Assembly (NCBI RefSeq): GCF_029227915.1
Contig: NC_079887.1
Coordinates: forward strand, 18,971,650 to 19,035,649
Reading direction: 5' to 3'
Length of the DNA stretch: 64,000 bases
Source: Hydractinia symbiolongicarpus
Lineage: Eukaryota > Cnidaria > Hydrozoa > Anthoathecata > Hydractiniidae
Every line of letters begins with the position of its first letter. Positions within the stretch are counted from its first letter, which is position 1. The translations under genes were made by a program, and so were the position numbers. The notes under the pieces are model-generated. The model was not told where the DNA came from, searched no databases, and saw only the letters and a program-made list of their open reading frames with translations. Of this stretch, positions 37,401-50,100 are shown piece by piece.

Positions 37401-39737
37401 ATATTACAGCGTTTGGAGTCCCGTGCGCGTATTTGACGGTGTCTTAAAGCTGTGACGCAACGGAACACCACTTGGGACGTCGTAATCCATTGAGAGTGGA
37501 AAGATTAAACCAATGGTAACCTACGCAGGCACGTGGAACCACTTGATTTACGTGTAAGGCCTTTATTAGGCATCGAAATGCCATATTTCAGAATTTAGAT
37601 GACCGTGCGCGTAGTTAACGGTGTTTTAAAGCCGTGACGCAACGGAAAACCACTTGGGACGTCGTAGTCCATTGAGAGTGGAAGGATTAGACCAATGGTA
37701 ACCTGCGCAGGCACGTGGAACCACTTGATTTACGTGTATGGCCTTTATTAGACGTCAAAAGGCCGTATTACGGCCTTTAGAGGGTTCTTAGCGTAGTTGA
37801 CGGTGTTATAAAGCCATGGCGCAATGGAAAACGACCTGAAACGTCTTAGGCCATTGACAACAGAAGGATTAAACCAATGGTAACCTGCGCAGGCACGTGG
37901 AACTACGTGATTTACGTGTAAGGCCTTAATTAGGCGTCAAACTGCCACATTACTGTCTTTAGAGGCCCGTGCGCGTAGCCGACGGTGTTTTAAAGCCATG
38001 GTGCAACAGAAAATCACTTGGGACGTCGAAGTCCATTAAGAGTGGAAAGATTAGACCAATAATAACCTGCGCAGGCACGTGGAACCACTTGATTTACGTG
38101 TAAGGCCTTTATTAGGCATCAAAATGCCATATTACAGAATTTAGAGGACCGTGCGCGTAGTTAACGGTGTTTTAAAGCCGTGACGCAACGGAAAACCACT
38201 TGGGACGTCGTAGTCCATTGAGAGTGGAAGGATTAGACCAATGGTAACCTGTGCAGGCACGTGGAACCACTTGATTTACGTGTAAGGCCTTTATTAGACG
38301 TCAAAAGGCCGTATTACGGCCTTTAGAGGGTTCTTAGCGTAGTTGACGGTGTTATAAAGCCATGGCGCAATGGAAAACGACCTGAAACGTCTTAGGCCAT
38401 TGACAACAGAAGGATTAAACCAATGGTAACCTGCGCAGGCACGTGGAACTACGTGATTTACGTGTAAGGCCTTAATTAGGCGTCAAACTGCCACATTACT
38501 GTCTTTAGAGGCCCGTGCGCGTAGCTGACGGTGTTTTAAAGCCATAGTGCAACAGAAAATCACTTGGGACGTCGAAGTCCATTAAGAGTGGAAAGATTAG
38601 ACCAAGAATAACCTGCGCAGGCACGTGGAACCACTTGATTTACGTGTAAGGCCTTTATTAGGCATCAAAATGCCATATTACAGCGTTTGGAGTCTCGTGC
38701 GCGTATTTGACGGTGTCTTAAAGCTGTGACGCAACGGAACACCACTTGGGACGTCGTAATCCATTGAGAGTGGAAAGATTAAACCAATTGTAACCTACGC
38801 AGGCACGTGGAACCACTTGATTTACGTGTAAGGCCTTTATTAGGCATCGAAATGCCATATTACAGCATTTAAAGGACCGTGCGCGTAGTTAACGGTGTTT
38901 TAAAGCCGTGACGCAACGGAAAACCACTTGGGACTTCGTAGTCCATTGAGAGTGGAAGGATTAGACCAATGGTAACCTGCGCAGGCACGTGGAACCACTT
39001 GATTTACGTGTAAGGCCTTTATTAGACGTCAAAAGGCCGTATTACGGCCTTTAGAGGGTTCTTAGCGTAGTTGACAGTGTTATAAAGCCATGGCGCAATG
39101 GAAAACGGCTTCGGACGTCGAGTCCATTGAGAGTGGAAGGATTAGACCAATGATTACCTGTGCAGGCACGTGGAACCACTTGATTTACATGAAAGGCCTT
39201 GATTAGGCATCAAAATGCCATATTACAGCGTTTGGAGGCCCGTGCGCGTATTTGACGGTGTCTTCAAGCTGTGACGCAACGAAAAACCACTTGGGACGTC
39301 GTAGTCCAATAAAAGTAGAAGGATTAGACCAATGGTAACCTGCGCAGGCACGTGGAACCACTTGATTTACGTGTAAGGCCTTTATTAGGCATCGAAATGC
39401 CATATTACAGCATTTAGAGGACCGTGCGCGTAGTTAACGGTGTTTTAAAGCCGTGACGCAACGGAAAACCACTTGGGACGTCGTAGTCCATTAAGAGTGA
39501 AAGGATTAGACCAATGGTAACCTGCGCAGGCACGTGGAACCACTTGATTTACGTGTAAGGCCTTTATTAGACGTCAAAAGGCCGTATTACGGCCTTTAGA
39601 GGCCCGTGCGCGTATTTGACGGTGTCTTCAAGCTGTGACGCAACGAAAAACCACTTGGGACGTCGTAGTCCATTAAGAGTGGAAGGATTAGACCAATGGT
39701 AACCTGCGCAGGCACGTGGAACCACTTGATTTACGTG
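34495..39737 (+). repeat. 31-monomer higher-order repeat, copy 2
   Basis: Near-perfect direct copy of 28,855-34,097 with two differences found by eye. Copy 2 has the ancestral base at 37,980 (C, as in 22,689), so the G at 32,340 is a private change of copy 1. GTTGAAAG near 34,526 is private to copy 2. After 39,737 the array enters domain III. Confidence 0.9.
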
Positions 39738-41040
39738 AAAGGCGTTTATTAGGTGTCAAAATGCCATATTACTGTCTATAGAGGCCCGTGCGCGTAGCTG
39801 ACGGTGTTTTAAAGCCATGGTGCAACAGAAAATCACTTGGGACGTCGAAGTCCATTAAGAGTGGAAAGATTAGACCAATAATAACCTGCGCAGGCACGTG
39901 GAACCACTTGATTTACGTGTAAGGCCTTTATTAGGCATCAAAATGCCATATTACAGCGTTTGGAGTCCCGTGCGCGTATTTGACGGTGTCTTAAAGCTGT
40001 GACGCAACGGAAATCTACTTGGGACGTCGTAGCCCATTAAAAGTAGAAGGATTAGACCAATGGTAATCTGCGCATGGACGTGGAACAACGTGATTTACGT
40101 GTAAGGCTTTATTGGGCGTTAAAAGGCCATATTACAGCGTTTGTAGGACTGTTAGCGTAGTTGACATTGTTATAAAGCCGTGGCGCAATGGAAAGCGACT
40201 TGGGACGTCGTAGTCCAATGACAGTAGAAGGAGTAGAACAATTATAACCTCCGCAGGCGCGTGGAACCACTTGATTTACGTGTAAGGCTTTTATTAGGCG
40301 TCAAAAGGCCATATTACGGCGTTTAGAGGCCCGTGCGCGTTATTGACGGTGTCTTAAAGCTGTGACGCAACGGAAATCTACTTGGGACGTCGTAGCCCAT
40401 TAAAAGTAGAAGGATTAGACCAATGGTAATCTGCGCATGGACGTGGAACAACGTGATTTACGTGTAAGGCTTTATTGGGCGTTAAAAGGCCATATTACAG
40501 CGTTTGTAGGACTGTTAGCGTAGTTGACATTGTTATAAAGCCGTGGCGCAATGGAAAGCGACTTGGGACGTCGTAGTCCAATGACGGTAGAAGAAGTAGA
40601 ACAATTATAACCTCCGCAGGCGCGTGGAACCACTTGATTTACGTGTAAGGCTTTTATTAGGCGTCAAAAGGCCATATTACGGTGTTTAGAGGCCCGCGCG
40701 CGTAGTTAACGGTGTTTTAAAGCCGTGAACAACGGAAATCTACTTGGGACGTCGTAGCCCATTAAAAGTGGAAGGATTAGACCAATGGTAACCTACGCAG
40801 GCACGTGGAACCACTTGATTTACGTGTAAGGCCTTTATTAGGCATCGAAATTCCATATTACAGCATTTAGAGGACCGTGCGCGTATTTGACGGTGTCTTA
40901 AAGCTGTGACGCAACGGAAATCTACTTGGGACGTCGTAGCCCATTAAAAGTGGAAGGATTAGACCAATGGTAATCTGCGCATGGACGTGGAACAACGTGA
41001 TTTACGTGAAAGGCCTTTATTTGGCGTCGAAATGCCATAT
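39738..41040 (+). repeat. Transition zone with a 363-bp dimer repeat
   Basis: Here two monomers form a short higher-order unit: AAATCTACTTGGGACG with GCCCATTAAAAGTAGAAGG and ATCTGCGCATGGACG, followed by GTTGACATTG and CAATTATAACCTCC. The unit repeats at 40,011 and 40,374 (363 bp, because TAAGGCTTTATTGGG lacks one C) and starts a third time at 40,736 after a unit of 362 bp. The second copy has GACGGTAGAAGAAG instead of GACAGTAGAAGGAG. Short-period repeats of this kind are not seen elsewhere in the window. Confidence 0.8.
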
Positions 41041-41935
41041 TACGGCCTTTAGACGTCTCTTAGCGTGGTTGAGGGTGTTATAAAGCCTTGGGGCAATGAA
41101 AAAGACCTGGAACGTCTTAGGCCATTGACAACAAAAGGATTAGACCAATGGTAACCTGCGCAGGCACGTGGAACCACTTGAGTTACGTGAAAGGCCTTTA
41201 TTAGGCGTCAAAATGCCATATTACGGCCTTTAGACGTCTCTTAGCGTGGTTGAGGGTGTTATAAAGCCATGGGGCAATGAAAAACGACCTGGAACGTCTT
41301 AGGCCATTGACAACAAAAGGATTAGACCAATGGTAACCTGCGCAGGCACGTGGAACCACGTGATTTACGTGTAAGGCCTTAATTAGGCGTCAAACTTCCA
41401 CATTACCGTCTTTAGAGGCCCGTGCGCATAGCTCACGGTGTTTTAAAGGCATGGCGCAACAAAAAATCACTTGGGACGTCGAAGTCCATTACGAGTGGAA
41501 AGATTTGACCAATAATAACCTGCGCAAGCACGTGGAACTACGTGATTTACGTGTAAGGCTGTTATTAGGCATCAAAAAGCCATATTACAGTAGTTAGAGG
41601 ACCGTGCGCGTAGTTAGCGGTGTTTTAAAGCCGTGACGCAACGGAAAACCACTTGGGACGTCGTAATCCATAGATAGTGGAAGAATTAGACCAATGGTAA
41701 CCTGCGCAAGCACTTGGAACTACGTGATTTACGTGTAAGGCTTTTATTAGGCATCAGAAGGCCATATTACAGCGTTTAGAGGCCCGTGCGCGTAGTTGAC
41801 AGTGTTTTAAAGCCGTGACGCAACGGAAAACCACTTGGGACGTCGTAGTCCATTAAGAGTGGAAGTATTAGACCAATGGTAACTTGCGCAGGCACGTGGA
41901 ACCACTTGATTTACATGTAAGGCCTTTATTAGGCA

Positions 41936-43743
41936 TCAAAATGCTATATTACAGCGTTTGGAGGCCCGTGCGCGTATTTGACGGTGTCTTCAAGCTGTGA
42001 CGCAACGAAAAACCACTTAGGACTCGTAGTCCATTGAGAGTGGAAGGATTAGACCAATGGTAACCTGCGCAGGCACGTGGAACCACTTGAGTTACGTGAA
42101 AGGCCTTTATTTGGCGTCAAAATGCCATATTACGGCCTTTAGACGTCTCTTAGCGTGGTTGAGGGTGTTATAAGGCCATGGGGCAATGAAAAATGACCTG
42201 GAACGCCTTAGGCCATTGACAACAAAAGGATTACAACAATGGTAACCTGCGCAGGCACGTGGAACCACGTGATTTACGTGTAAGGCCTTAATTAGGCGTC
42301 AAACTTCCACATTACCGTCTTTAGAGGCCCGTGCGCGTAGCTGACGGTGTTTTAAAGCCATGGTGCAACAGAAAATCACTTGGGACGTCGAAGTCCATTA
42401 CGAGTGGAAAGATTTGACTAATAATAATCTGCGCAAGCACGTGGAACTACGTGATTTACGTGTAAGGCTGTTATTAGGCATCAAAAAGCCATATTACAGT
42501 AGTTAGAGGACCGTGCGCGTAGTTAGCGGTGTTTTAAAGCCGTGACGCAACGGAAAACCACTTGGGACGTCGTAGTCCATTGAGAGTGGAAGGATTAGAC
42601 CAATGGTAACCTGCGAAGGCACGTGGAACCACTTGATTTACGTGTAAGGCCTATATTAGACGTCAAAAGGCCGTATTACGGCCTTTAGATGGTTCTTAGC
42701 GTAGTTGACGGTGTTATAAAGCCATGGCGCAATGGAAAACGGCTTCGGAGGTCGAGTCCATTGAGAGTGGAAGGATTAGACCAATGGTAACCTGCGCAGG
42801 CACGTGGAACCACTTGATTTACATGTAAGGCCTTTATTAGGCATCAAAATGTCATATTACAGCGTTTGGAGGCCGTGCGCGTATTTGACGGTGTCTTCAA
42901 GCTGTGACACAACGAAAAACCACTTAGGACGTCGTAGTCCATTGAGAGTGGAAGGATTAGACCAATGGTAACCTGCGCAGGCACGTGGAACTACTTGAGT
43001 TACGTGAAAGGCCTTTATTAGGCGTCAAAATGCCACATTACCGTCTTTAGAGGCCCGTGCGCGTAGCTGACGGTGTTTTAAAGCCATGGCGCAACGGAAA
43101 ATCACTTGGGACGTCTAAGTCTATTGAGAGTGGAAAGATTAGACCAATATTAACCTGCGCAAGCACGTGGAACTACGTGATTTACGTGTAAGGCTTTTAT
43201 TAGGCATCAGAAGGCCATATTTCCACGTTTACAGGCCCGTGCGCGTAGTTGACAGTGTTTTAAAGCCGTGACGCAACGGAAAGCCACTTGGGACGTCGTA
43301 GTCCATTGAGAGTGGAAGTATTAGACCAATGGTAACTTGCGCAGGCACGTGGAACCACGTCATTTACGTGCAAGGCTTTTATTAAGCATCAAAAGGCCAT
43401 ATTACAGTAGTTAGAGGCCTGTACACGTAGTTGACGGTGTTAAAAGAGTTAGCCGCAATGGAAAGCCACTTCGGACGTCGTAGTCCATTGAGAGTGAAAG
43501 GATTAGACCAATGGTAACCTACGCAGGCGCGTGGAGCCACTTGATTTACGTGTAAAGCCTTTATTAGGCATCGAAATGCCATATTACAGCGTTTGGAGGA
43601 CCGTGCGCGTAGTTAACGGTGTTTTAAAGCCGTGACGCAACGGAAAATCACTTGGGACGTCGTTGTCCATTGAAAGTGGAAGGATTAGACCAATGTTAAC
43701 CTGCGCAGGCACGTGGAACCACTTGATTAACGTGTAAGGCCTT
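41936..43743 (+). repeat. 11-monomer repeat, copy 1 (period 1,998 bp)
   Basis: Matches 43,934-45,741 at shift 1,998 (11 monomers less 4 bp). Shared features are AATGCTATATTACAGCG, TTAGGACTCGTAG (1-bp deletion), GACTAATAATAATCTGCG, CGGAGGTCGAG, CATATTTCCACG and CACGTCATTTACGTGC. Differences seen include GTAGTCC versus GTAGGCC near 42,575, GTTTGGAGG versus GTTTGCAGG near 42,867, and GGCTTTTATTAGG versus GGCTTTCATTAGG near 43,196. Confidence 0.84.
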
Positions 43744-43933
43744 TATTAGACGTCAAAAGGCCGTATTACGGCCTTTAGAGGGTTCTTGGCGTAGTTGACG
43801 GTGTTATAAAGCCATGGCGCAATGGAAAACGGCTTCGGACGTCGAGTCCATTGAGAGTGGAAGGATTAGACCAATGGTAACCTGCGCAGGCACGTGGAGC
43901 AACATGATTTACGTGAAAGGCCTTTATTTGGCG

Positions 43934-45741
43934 TCAAAATGCTATATTACAGCGTTTGGAGGCCCGTGCGCGTATTTGACGGTGTCTTCAAGCTGTGACG
44001 CAACGAAAAACCACTTAGGACTCGTAGTCCATTGAGAGTGGAAGGATTAGACCAATGGTAACCTGCGCAGGCACGTGGAACCACTTGAGTTACGTGAAAG
44101 GCCTTTATTTGGCGTCAAAATGCCATATTACGGCCTTTAGACGTCTCTTAGCGTGGTTGAGGGTGTTATAAGGCCATGGGGCAATGAAAAATGACCTGGA
44201 ACGCCTTAGGCCATTGACAACAAAAGGATTACAACAATGGTAACCTGCGCAGGCACGTGGAACCACGTGATTTACGTGTAAGGCCTTAATTAGGCGTCAA
44301 ACTTCCACATTACCGTCTTTAGAGGCCCGTGCGCGTAGCTGACGGTGTTTTAAAGCCATGGTGCAACAGAAAATCACTTGGGACGTCGAAGTCCATTACG
44401 AGTGGAAAGATTTGACTAATAATAATCTGCGCAAGCACGTGGAACTACGTGATTTACGTGTAAGGCTGTTATTAGGCATCAAAAAGCCATATTACAGTAG
44501 TTAGAGGACCGTGCGCGTAGTTAGCGGTGTTTTAAAGCCGTGACGCAACGGAAAACCACTTGGGACGTCGTAGGCCATTGAGAGTGGAAGGATTAGACCA
44601 ATGGTAACCTGCGAAGGCACGTGGAACCACTTGATTTACGTGTAAGGCCTATATTAGACGTCAAAAGGCCGTATTACGGCCTTTAGATGGTTCTTAGCGT
44701 AGTTGACGGTGTTATAAAGCCATGGCGCAATGGAAAACGGCTTCGGAGGTCGAGTCCATTGAGAGTGGAAGGATTAGACCAATGGTAACCTGCGCAGGCA
44801 CGTGGAACTACTTGATTTACATGTAAGGCCTTTATTAGGCATCAAAATGTCATATTACAGCGTTTGCAGGCCGTGCGCGTATTTGACGGTGTCTTCAAGC
44901 TGTGACACAACGAAAAACCACTTAGGACGTCGTAGTCCATTGAGAGTGGAAGGATTAGACCAATGGTAACCTGCGCAGGCACGTGGAACTACTTGAGTTA
45001 CGTGAAAGGCCTTTATTAGGCGTCAAAATGCCACATTACCGTCTTTAGAGGCCCGTGCGCGTAGCTGACGGTGTTTTAAAGCCATGGCGCAACGGAAAAT
45101 CACTTGGGACGTCTAAGTCTATTGAGAGTGGAAAGATTAGACCAATATTAACCTGCGCAAGCACGTGGAACTACGTGATTTACGTGTAAGGCTTTCATTA
45201 GGCATCAGAAGGCCATATTTCCACGTTTACAGGCCCGTGCGCGTAGTTGACAGTGTTTTAAAGCCGTGACGCAACGGAAAGCCACTTGGGACGTCGTAGT
45301 CCATTGAGAGTGGAAGTATTAGACCAATGGTAACTTGCGCAGGCACGTGGAACCACGTCATTTACGTGCAAGGCTTTTATTAAGCATCAAAAGGCCATAT
45401 TACAGTAGTTAGAGGCCTGTACACGTAGTTGACGGTGTTAAAAGAGTTAGCCGCAATGGAAAGCCACTTCGGACGTCGTAGTCCATTGAGAGTGAAAGGA
45501 TTAGACCAATGGTAACCTACGCAGGCGCGTGGAGCCACTTGATTTACGTGTAAAGCCTTTATTAGGCATCGAAATGCCATATTATAGCGTTTGGAGGACC
45601 GTGCGCGTAGTTAACGGTGTTTTAAAGCCGTGACGCAACGGAAAATCACTTGGGACGTCGTTGTCCATTGAAAGTGGAAGGATTAGACCAATGTTAACCT
45701 GCGCAGGCACGTGGAACCACTTGATTAACGTGTAAGGCCTT
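43934..45741 (+). repeat. 11-monomer repeat, copy 2
   Basis: Direct copy of 41,936-43,743. Its last eight monomers (44,288-45,741) were then duplicated once more downstream. A private ATTATAGCG near 45,585 separates it from its sisters, which read ATTACAGCG. Confidence 0.84.
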
Positions 45742-47195
45742 AATTAGGCGTCAAACTTCCACATTACCGTCTTTAGAGGCCCGTGCGCGTAGCTGACGGT
45801 GTTTTAAAGCCATGGTGCAACAGAAAATCACTTGGGACGTCGAAGTCCATTACGAGTGGAAAGATTTGACTAATAATAATCTGCGCAAGCACGTGGAACT
45901 ACGTGATTTACGTGTAAGGCTGTTATTAGGCATCAAAAAGCCATATTACAGTAGTTAGAGGACCGTGCGCGTAGTTAGCGGTGTTTTAAAGCCGTGACGC
46001 AACGGAAAACCACTTGGGACGTCGTAGGCCATTGAGAGTGGAAGGATTAGACCAATGGTAACCTGCGAAGGCACGTGGAACCACTTGATTTACGTGTAAG
46101 GCCTATATTAGACGTCAAAAGGCCGTATTACGGCCTTTAGATGGTTCTTAGCGTAGTTGACGGTGTTATAAAGCCATGGCGCAATGGAAAACGGCTTCGG
46201 AGGTCGAGTCCATTGAGAGTGGAAGGATTAGACCAATGGTAACCTGCGCAGGCACGTGGAACCACTTGATTTACATGTAAGGCCTTTATTAGGCATCAAA
46301 ATGTCATATTACAGCGTTTGCAGGCCGTGCGCGTATTTGACGGTGTCTTCAAGCTGTGACACAACGAAAAACCACTTAGGACGTCGTAGTCCATTGAGAG
46401 TGGAAGGATTAGACCAATGGTAACCTGCGCAGGCACGTGGAACTACTTGAGTTACGTGAAAGGCCTTTATTAGGCGTCAAAATGCCACATTACCGTCTTT
46501 AGAGGCCCGTGCGCGTAGCTGACGGTGTTTTAAAGCCATGGCGCAACGGAAAATCACTTGGGACGTCTAAGTCTATTGAGAGTGGAAAGATTAGACCAAT
46601 ATTAACCTGCGCAAGCACGTGGAACTACGTGATTTACGTGTAAGGCTTTCATTAGGCATCAGAAGGCCATATTTCCACGTTTACAGGCCCGTGCGCGTAG
46701 TTGACAGTGTTTTAAAGCCGTGACGCAACGGAAAGCCACTTGGGACGTCGTAGTCCATTGAGAGTGGAAGTATTAGACCAATGGTAACTTGCGCAGGCAC
46801 GTGGAACCACGTCATTTACGTGCAAGGCTTTTATTAAGCATCAAAAGGCCATATTACAGTAGTTAGAGGCCTGTACACGTAGTTGACGGTGTTAAAAGAG
46901 TTAGCCGCAATGGAAAGCCACTTCGGACGTCGTAGTCCATTGAGAGTGAAAGGATTAGACCAATGGTAACCTACGCAGGCGCGTGGAGCCACTTGATTTA
47001 CGTGTAAAGCCTTTATTAGGCATCGAAATGCCATATTACAGCGTTTGGAGGACCGTGCGCGTAGTTAACGGTGTTTTAAAGCCGTGACGCAACGGAAAAT
47101 CACTTGGGACGTCGTTGTCCATTGAAAGTGGAAGGATTAGACCAATGTTAACCTGCGCAGGCACGTGGAACCACTTGATTAACGTGTAAGGCCTT
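45742..47195 (+). repeat. 8-monomer tandem copy of 44,288-45,741 (1,454 bp)
   Basis: Shift is 1,454 bp (eight monomers less 2 bp). The copy shares GTAGGCC and GTTTGCAGG and GGCTTTCATTAGG, changes that distinguish copy 2 of the 11-monomer repeat from copy 1, so it derives from copy 2. After 47,195 the array resumes with sequence like that after 43,743, which is what in-register duplication predicts. Confidence 0.84.
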
Positions 47196-50100
47196 TATTA
47201 GACGTCAAAAGGCCGTATTACGGCCTTTAGAGGGTTCTTGGCGTAGTTGACGGTGTTATAAAGCCATGGCGCAATGGAAAACGGCTTCGGACGTCGAGTC
47301 CATTGAGAGTGGAAGGATTAGACCAATGGTAACCTGCGCAGGCACGTGGAGCAACATGATTTACGTGAAAGGCTTTTATTTGGCGTCAAAATGCCATATT
47401 ACGGCCTTTAGACGTCTCTTAGCGTGGTTGAGGGTGTTATAAGGCCATGGGGCAATGAAAAATGACCTGGAACGCCTTAGGCCATTGACAACAAAAGGAT
47501 TAAAACAATGGTAACCTGCGCAGGCACGTGGAACCACGTGATTTACGTGTAAGGCCTTAATTAGGCGTCAAACTTCCACATTACCGTCTTTAGAGGCCCG
47601 TGCGCGTAGCTGACGGTGTTTTAAAGCCATGGTGCAACAGAAAATCACTTGGGACGTCGAAGTCCATTACGAGTGGAAAGATTTGACTAATAATATCCTG
47701 CGCAAGCACGTGGAACTACGTGATTTACGTGTAAGGCTGTTATTAGGCATCAAAAAGCCATATTACAGTAGTTAGAGGACCGTGCGCGTAGTTAGCGGTG
47801 TTTTAAAGCCGTGACGCAACGGAAAACCACTTGGGACGTCGTAGTCCACTGAGAGTGGAAGGATTAGACCAATGGTAACCTGCGAAGGCACGTGGAACCA
47901 CTTGATTTACGTGTAAGGCCTATATTAGACGTCAAAAGGCCGTATTACGGCCTTTAGATGGTTCTTAGCGTAGTTGACGGTGTTATAAAGCCATGGCGCA
48001 ATGGAAAACGGCTTCGGAGGTCGAGTCCATTGAGAGTGGAAGGATTAGACCAATGGTAACCTGCGCAGGCACGTGGAACAACTTGATTTACATGTAAGGC
48101 CTTTATTAGGCATCAAAATGTCATATTACAGCGTTTGGAGGCCGTGCGCGTATTTGACGGTGTCTTCAAGCTGTGACACAACGAAAAACCACTTAGGACG
48201 TCGTAGTCCGTTGAGAGTGGAAGGATTAGACCAATGGTAACCTGCGCAGGCACGTGGAACTACTTGAGTTACGTGAAAGGCCTTTATTAGGCGTCAAAAT
48301 GCCACATTACCGTCTTTAGAGGCCCGTGCGCGAAGCTGACGGTGTTTTAAAGCCATGGCGCAACGGAAAATCACTTGGGACGTCTAAGTCTATTGAGAGT
48401 GGAAAGATTAGACCAATATTAACCTGCGCAAGCACGTGGAACTACGTGATTTACGTGTAAGGCTTTTATTAGGTATCAGAAGGCCATATTTCCACGTTTA
48501 CAGGCCCGTGCGCGTAGTTGACAGTGTTTTAAAGCCGTGACGCAACGGAAAGCCACTTGGGACGTCGTAGTCCATTGAGAGTGGAAGTATTAGACCAATG
48601 GTAACTTGCGCAGGCACGTGGAACCACGTCATTTACGTGCAAGGCTTTTATTAAGCATCAAAAGGCCATATTACAGTAGTTAGAGGCCTGTACACGTAGT
48701 TGACGGTGTTAAAAGAGTTAGCCGCGATGGAAAGCCACTTCGGACGTCGTAGTCCATTGAGAGTGAAAGGATTAGACCAATGGTAACCTACGCAGGCGCG
48801 TGGAGCCACTTGATTTACGTGTAAGGCCTTTATTGGGCGTCAAAAGGCCATATTACAGCGTTTGTAGGACTGTTAGGGTAGTTGACGTTGTTATAAAGCC
48901 GTGACGCAACGGAAAACAATTTGGCACGTCGTAGCCCATTAAAAGTTGAAGGATTAGATCAATGGTAATCTTAGCATGCACGTGGAACAACGTGATTTAC
49001 GTGTAAGGCCTTTATTGGGCGTCAAAAGGCCATATTACAGCTTTTGTAGGACTGTTAGCGTAGTTGACGTTGTTATAAAGCCATGGAGCAACAGAAAATC
49101 ACTTCGGACGTCGTAGTCCATTGAGAGTGGAAGGATTAGACCAATGGTAACCTACGCAGGCGCGTGGAGCCACTTGATTTACGTGTAAAGCCTTTATTAG
49201 GCATCGAAATGCCATATTACAGCGTTTGGAGGACCGTGCGCGTAGTTAACGGTGTTTTAAAGCCGTGACGCAACGGAAAATCACTTGGGACGTCGTTGTC
49301 CATTGAAAGTGGAAGGATTAGACCAATGTTAACCTGCGCAGGCACGTGGAACCACTTGATTAACGTGTAAGGCCTTTATTAGACGTCAAAAGGCCGTATT
49401 ACGGCCTTTAGAGGGTTCTTGGCGTAGTTGACGGTGTTATAAAGCCATGGCGCAATGGAAAACGGCTTCGGACGTCGAGTCCATTGAGAGTGGAAGGATT
49501 AGACCAATGGTAACCTGCGCAGGCACGTGGAGCAACATGATTTACGTGTAAGGCCTTAATTAGGCGTCAAACTGCCACATTACTGCCTTTAGAGGCCCGT
49601 GCGCGTAGCTGACGGTGTTTTAAAGCCATGGTGCAACAGAAAATCACTTGGGACGTCGAAGTCCATTAAGAGTGGAAAGATTAGACCAATAATAACCTGC
49701 GCAGGCACGTGGAACCACTTGATTTACGTGTAAGGCCTTTATTAGGCATCAAAATGCCATATTACAGCGTTTGGAGTCCCGTGCGCGTATTTGACGGTGT
49801 CTTAAAGCTGTGACGCAACGGAACACCACTTGGGACGTCGTAATCCATTGAGAGTGGAAAGATTAAACCAATGGTAACCTACGCAGGCACGTGGAACCAC
49901 TTGATTTACGTGTAAGGCCTTTATTAGGCATCGAAATGCCATATTACAGCATTTAGAGGACCGTGCGCGTAGTTAACGGTGTTTTAAAGCCGTGACGCAA
50001 CGGAAAACCACTTGGGACGTCGTAGTCCATTGAGAGTGGAAGGATTAGACCAATGGTAACCTGCGCAGACACGTGGAACCACTTGATTTACGTGTAAGGC

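Larger units (their letters stand above)
13468..39737 (+). repeat. Array domain II: dyad-bearing and TTAATTAGG monomers in large higher-order repeats
   Basis: Three monomer types dominate and often alternate: one with GACGTCAAAAGGCCGTATTACGGCC followed by GGGTTCTTAGCG, one with GGCCTTAATTAGGCGTCAAAC, and one with GGCATCGAAATGCCATATTA. Block copies occur at shifts of about 5,275, 5,640, 7,639, 9,640 and 10,185 bp, that is 29, 31, 42, 53 and 56 monomers. Two stretches of domain-I material (15,000-17,377 and 24,313-25,925) are embedded. The right edge is where the second 31-monomer copy stops matching the first, at 39,738. Confidence 0.8.

Noticed and set aside
21375-39403. Six minus-strand open frames of 66 codons with nearly the same translation
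   Set aside because: They reflect the same monomer pair read in reverse at duplicated places. A conserved frame here results from conserved DNA, not from protein selection.
28855-39737. Assembly artefact as the reason for near-identical large copies
   Set aside because: It cannot be excluded without reads, but the copies have private differences and distinct flanks, as expected from real duplication, so I kept them as features.
43814-44035. Longest open frame in the window (73 codons), repeated at 51,447-51,668
   Set aside because: It is a by-product of 1-bp deletions that shift frame between monomers, and it recurs only where the satellite block is duplicated. No domain or signal is recognisable.
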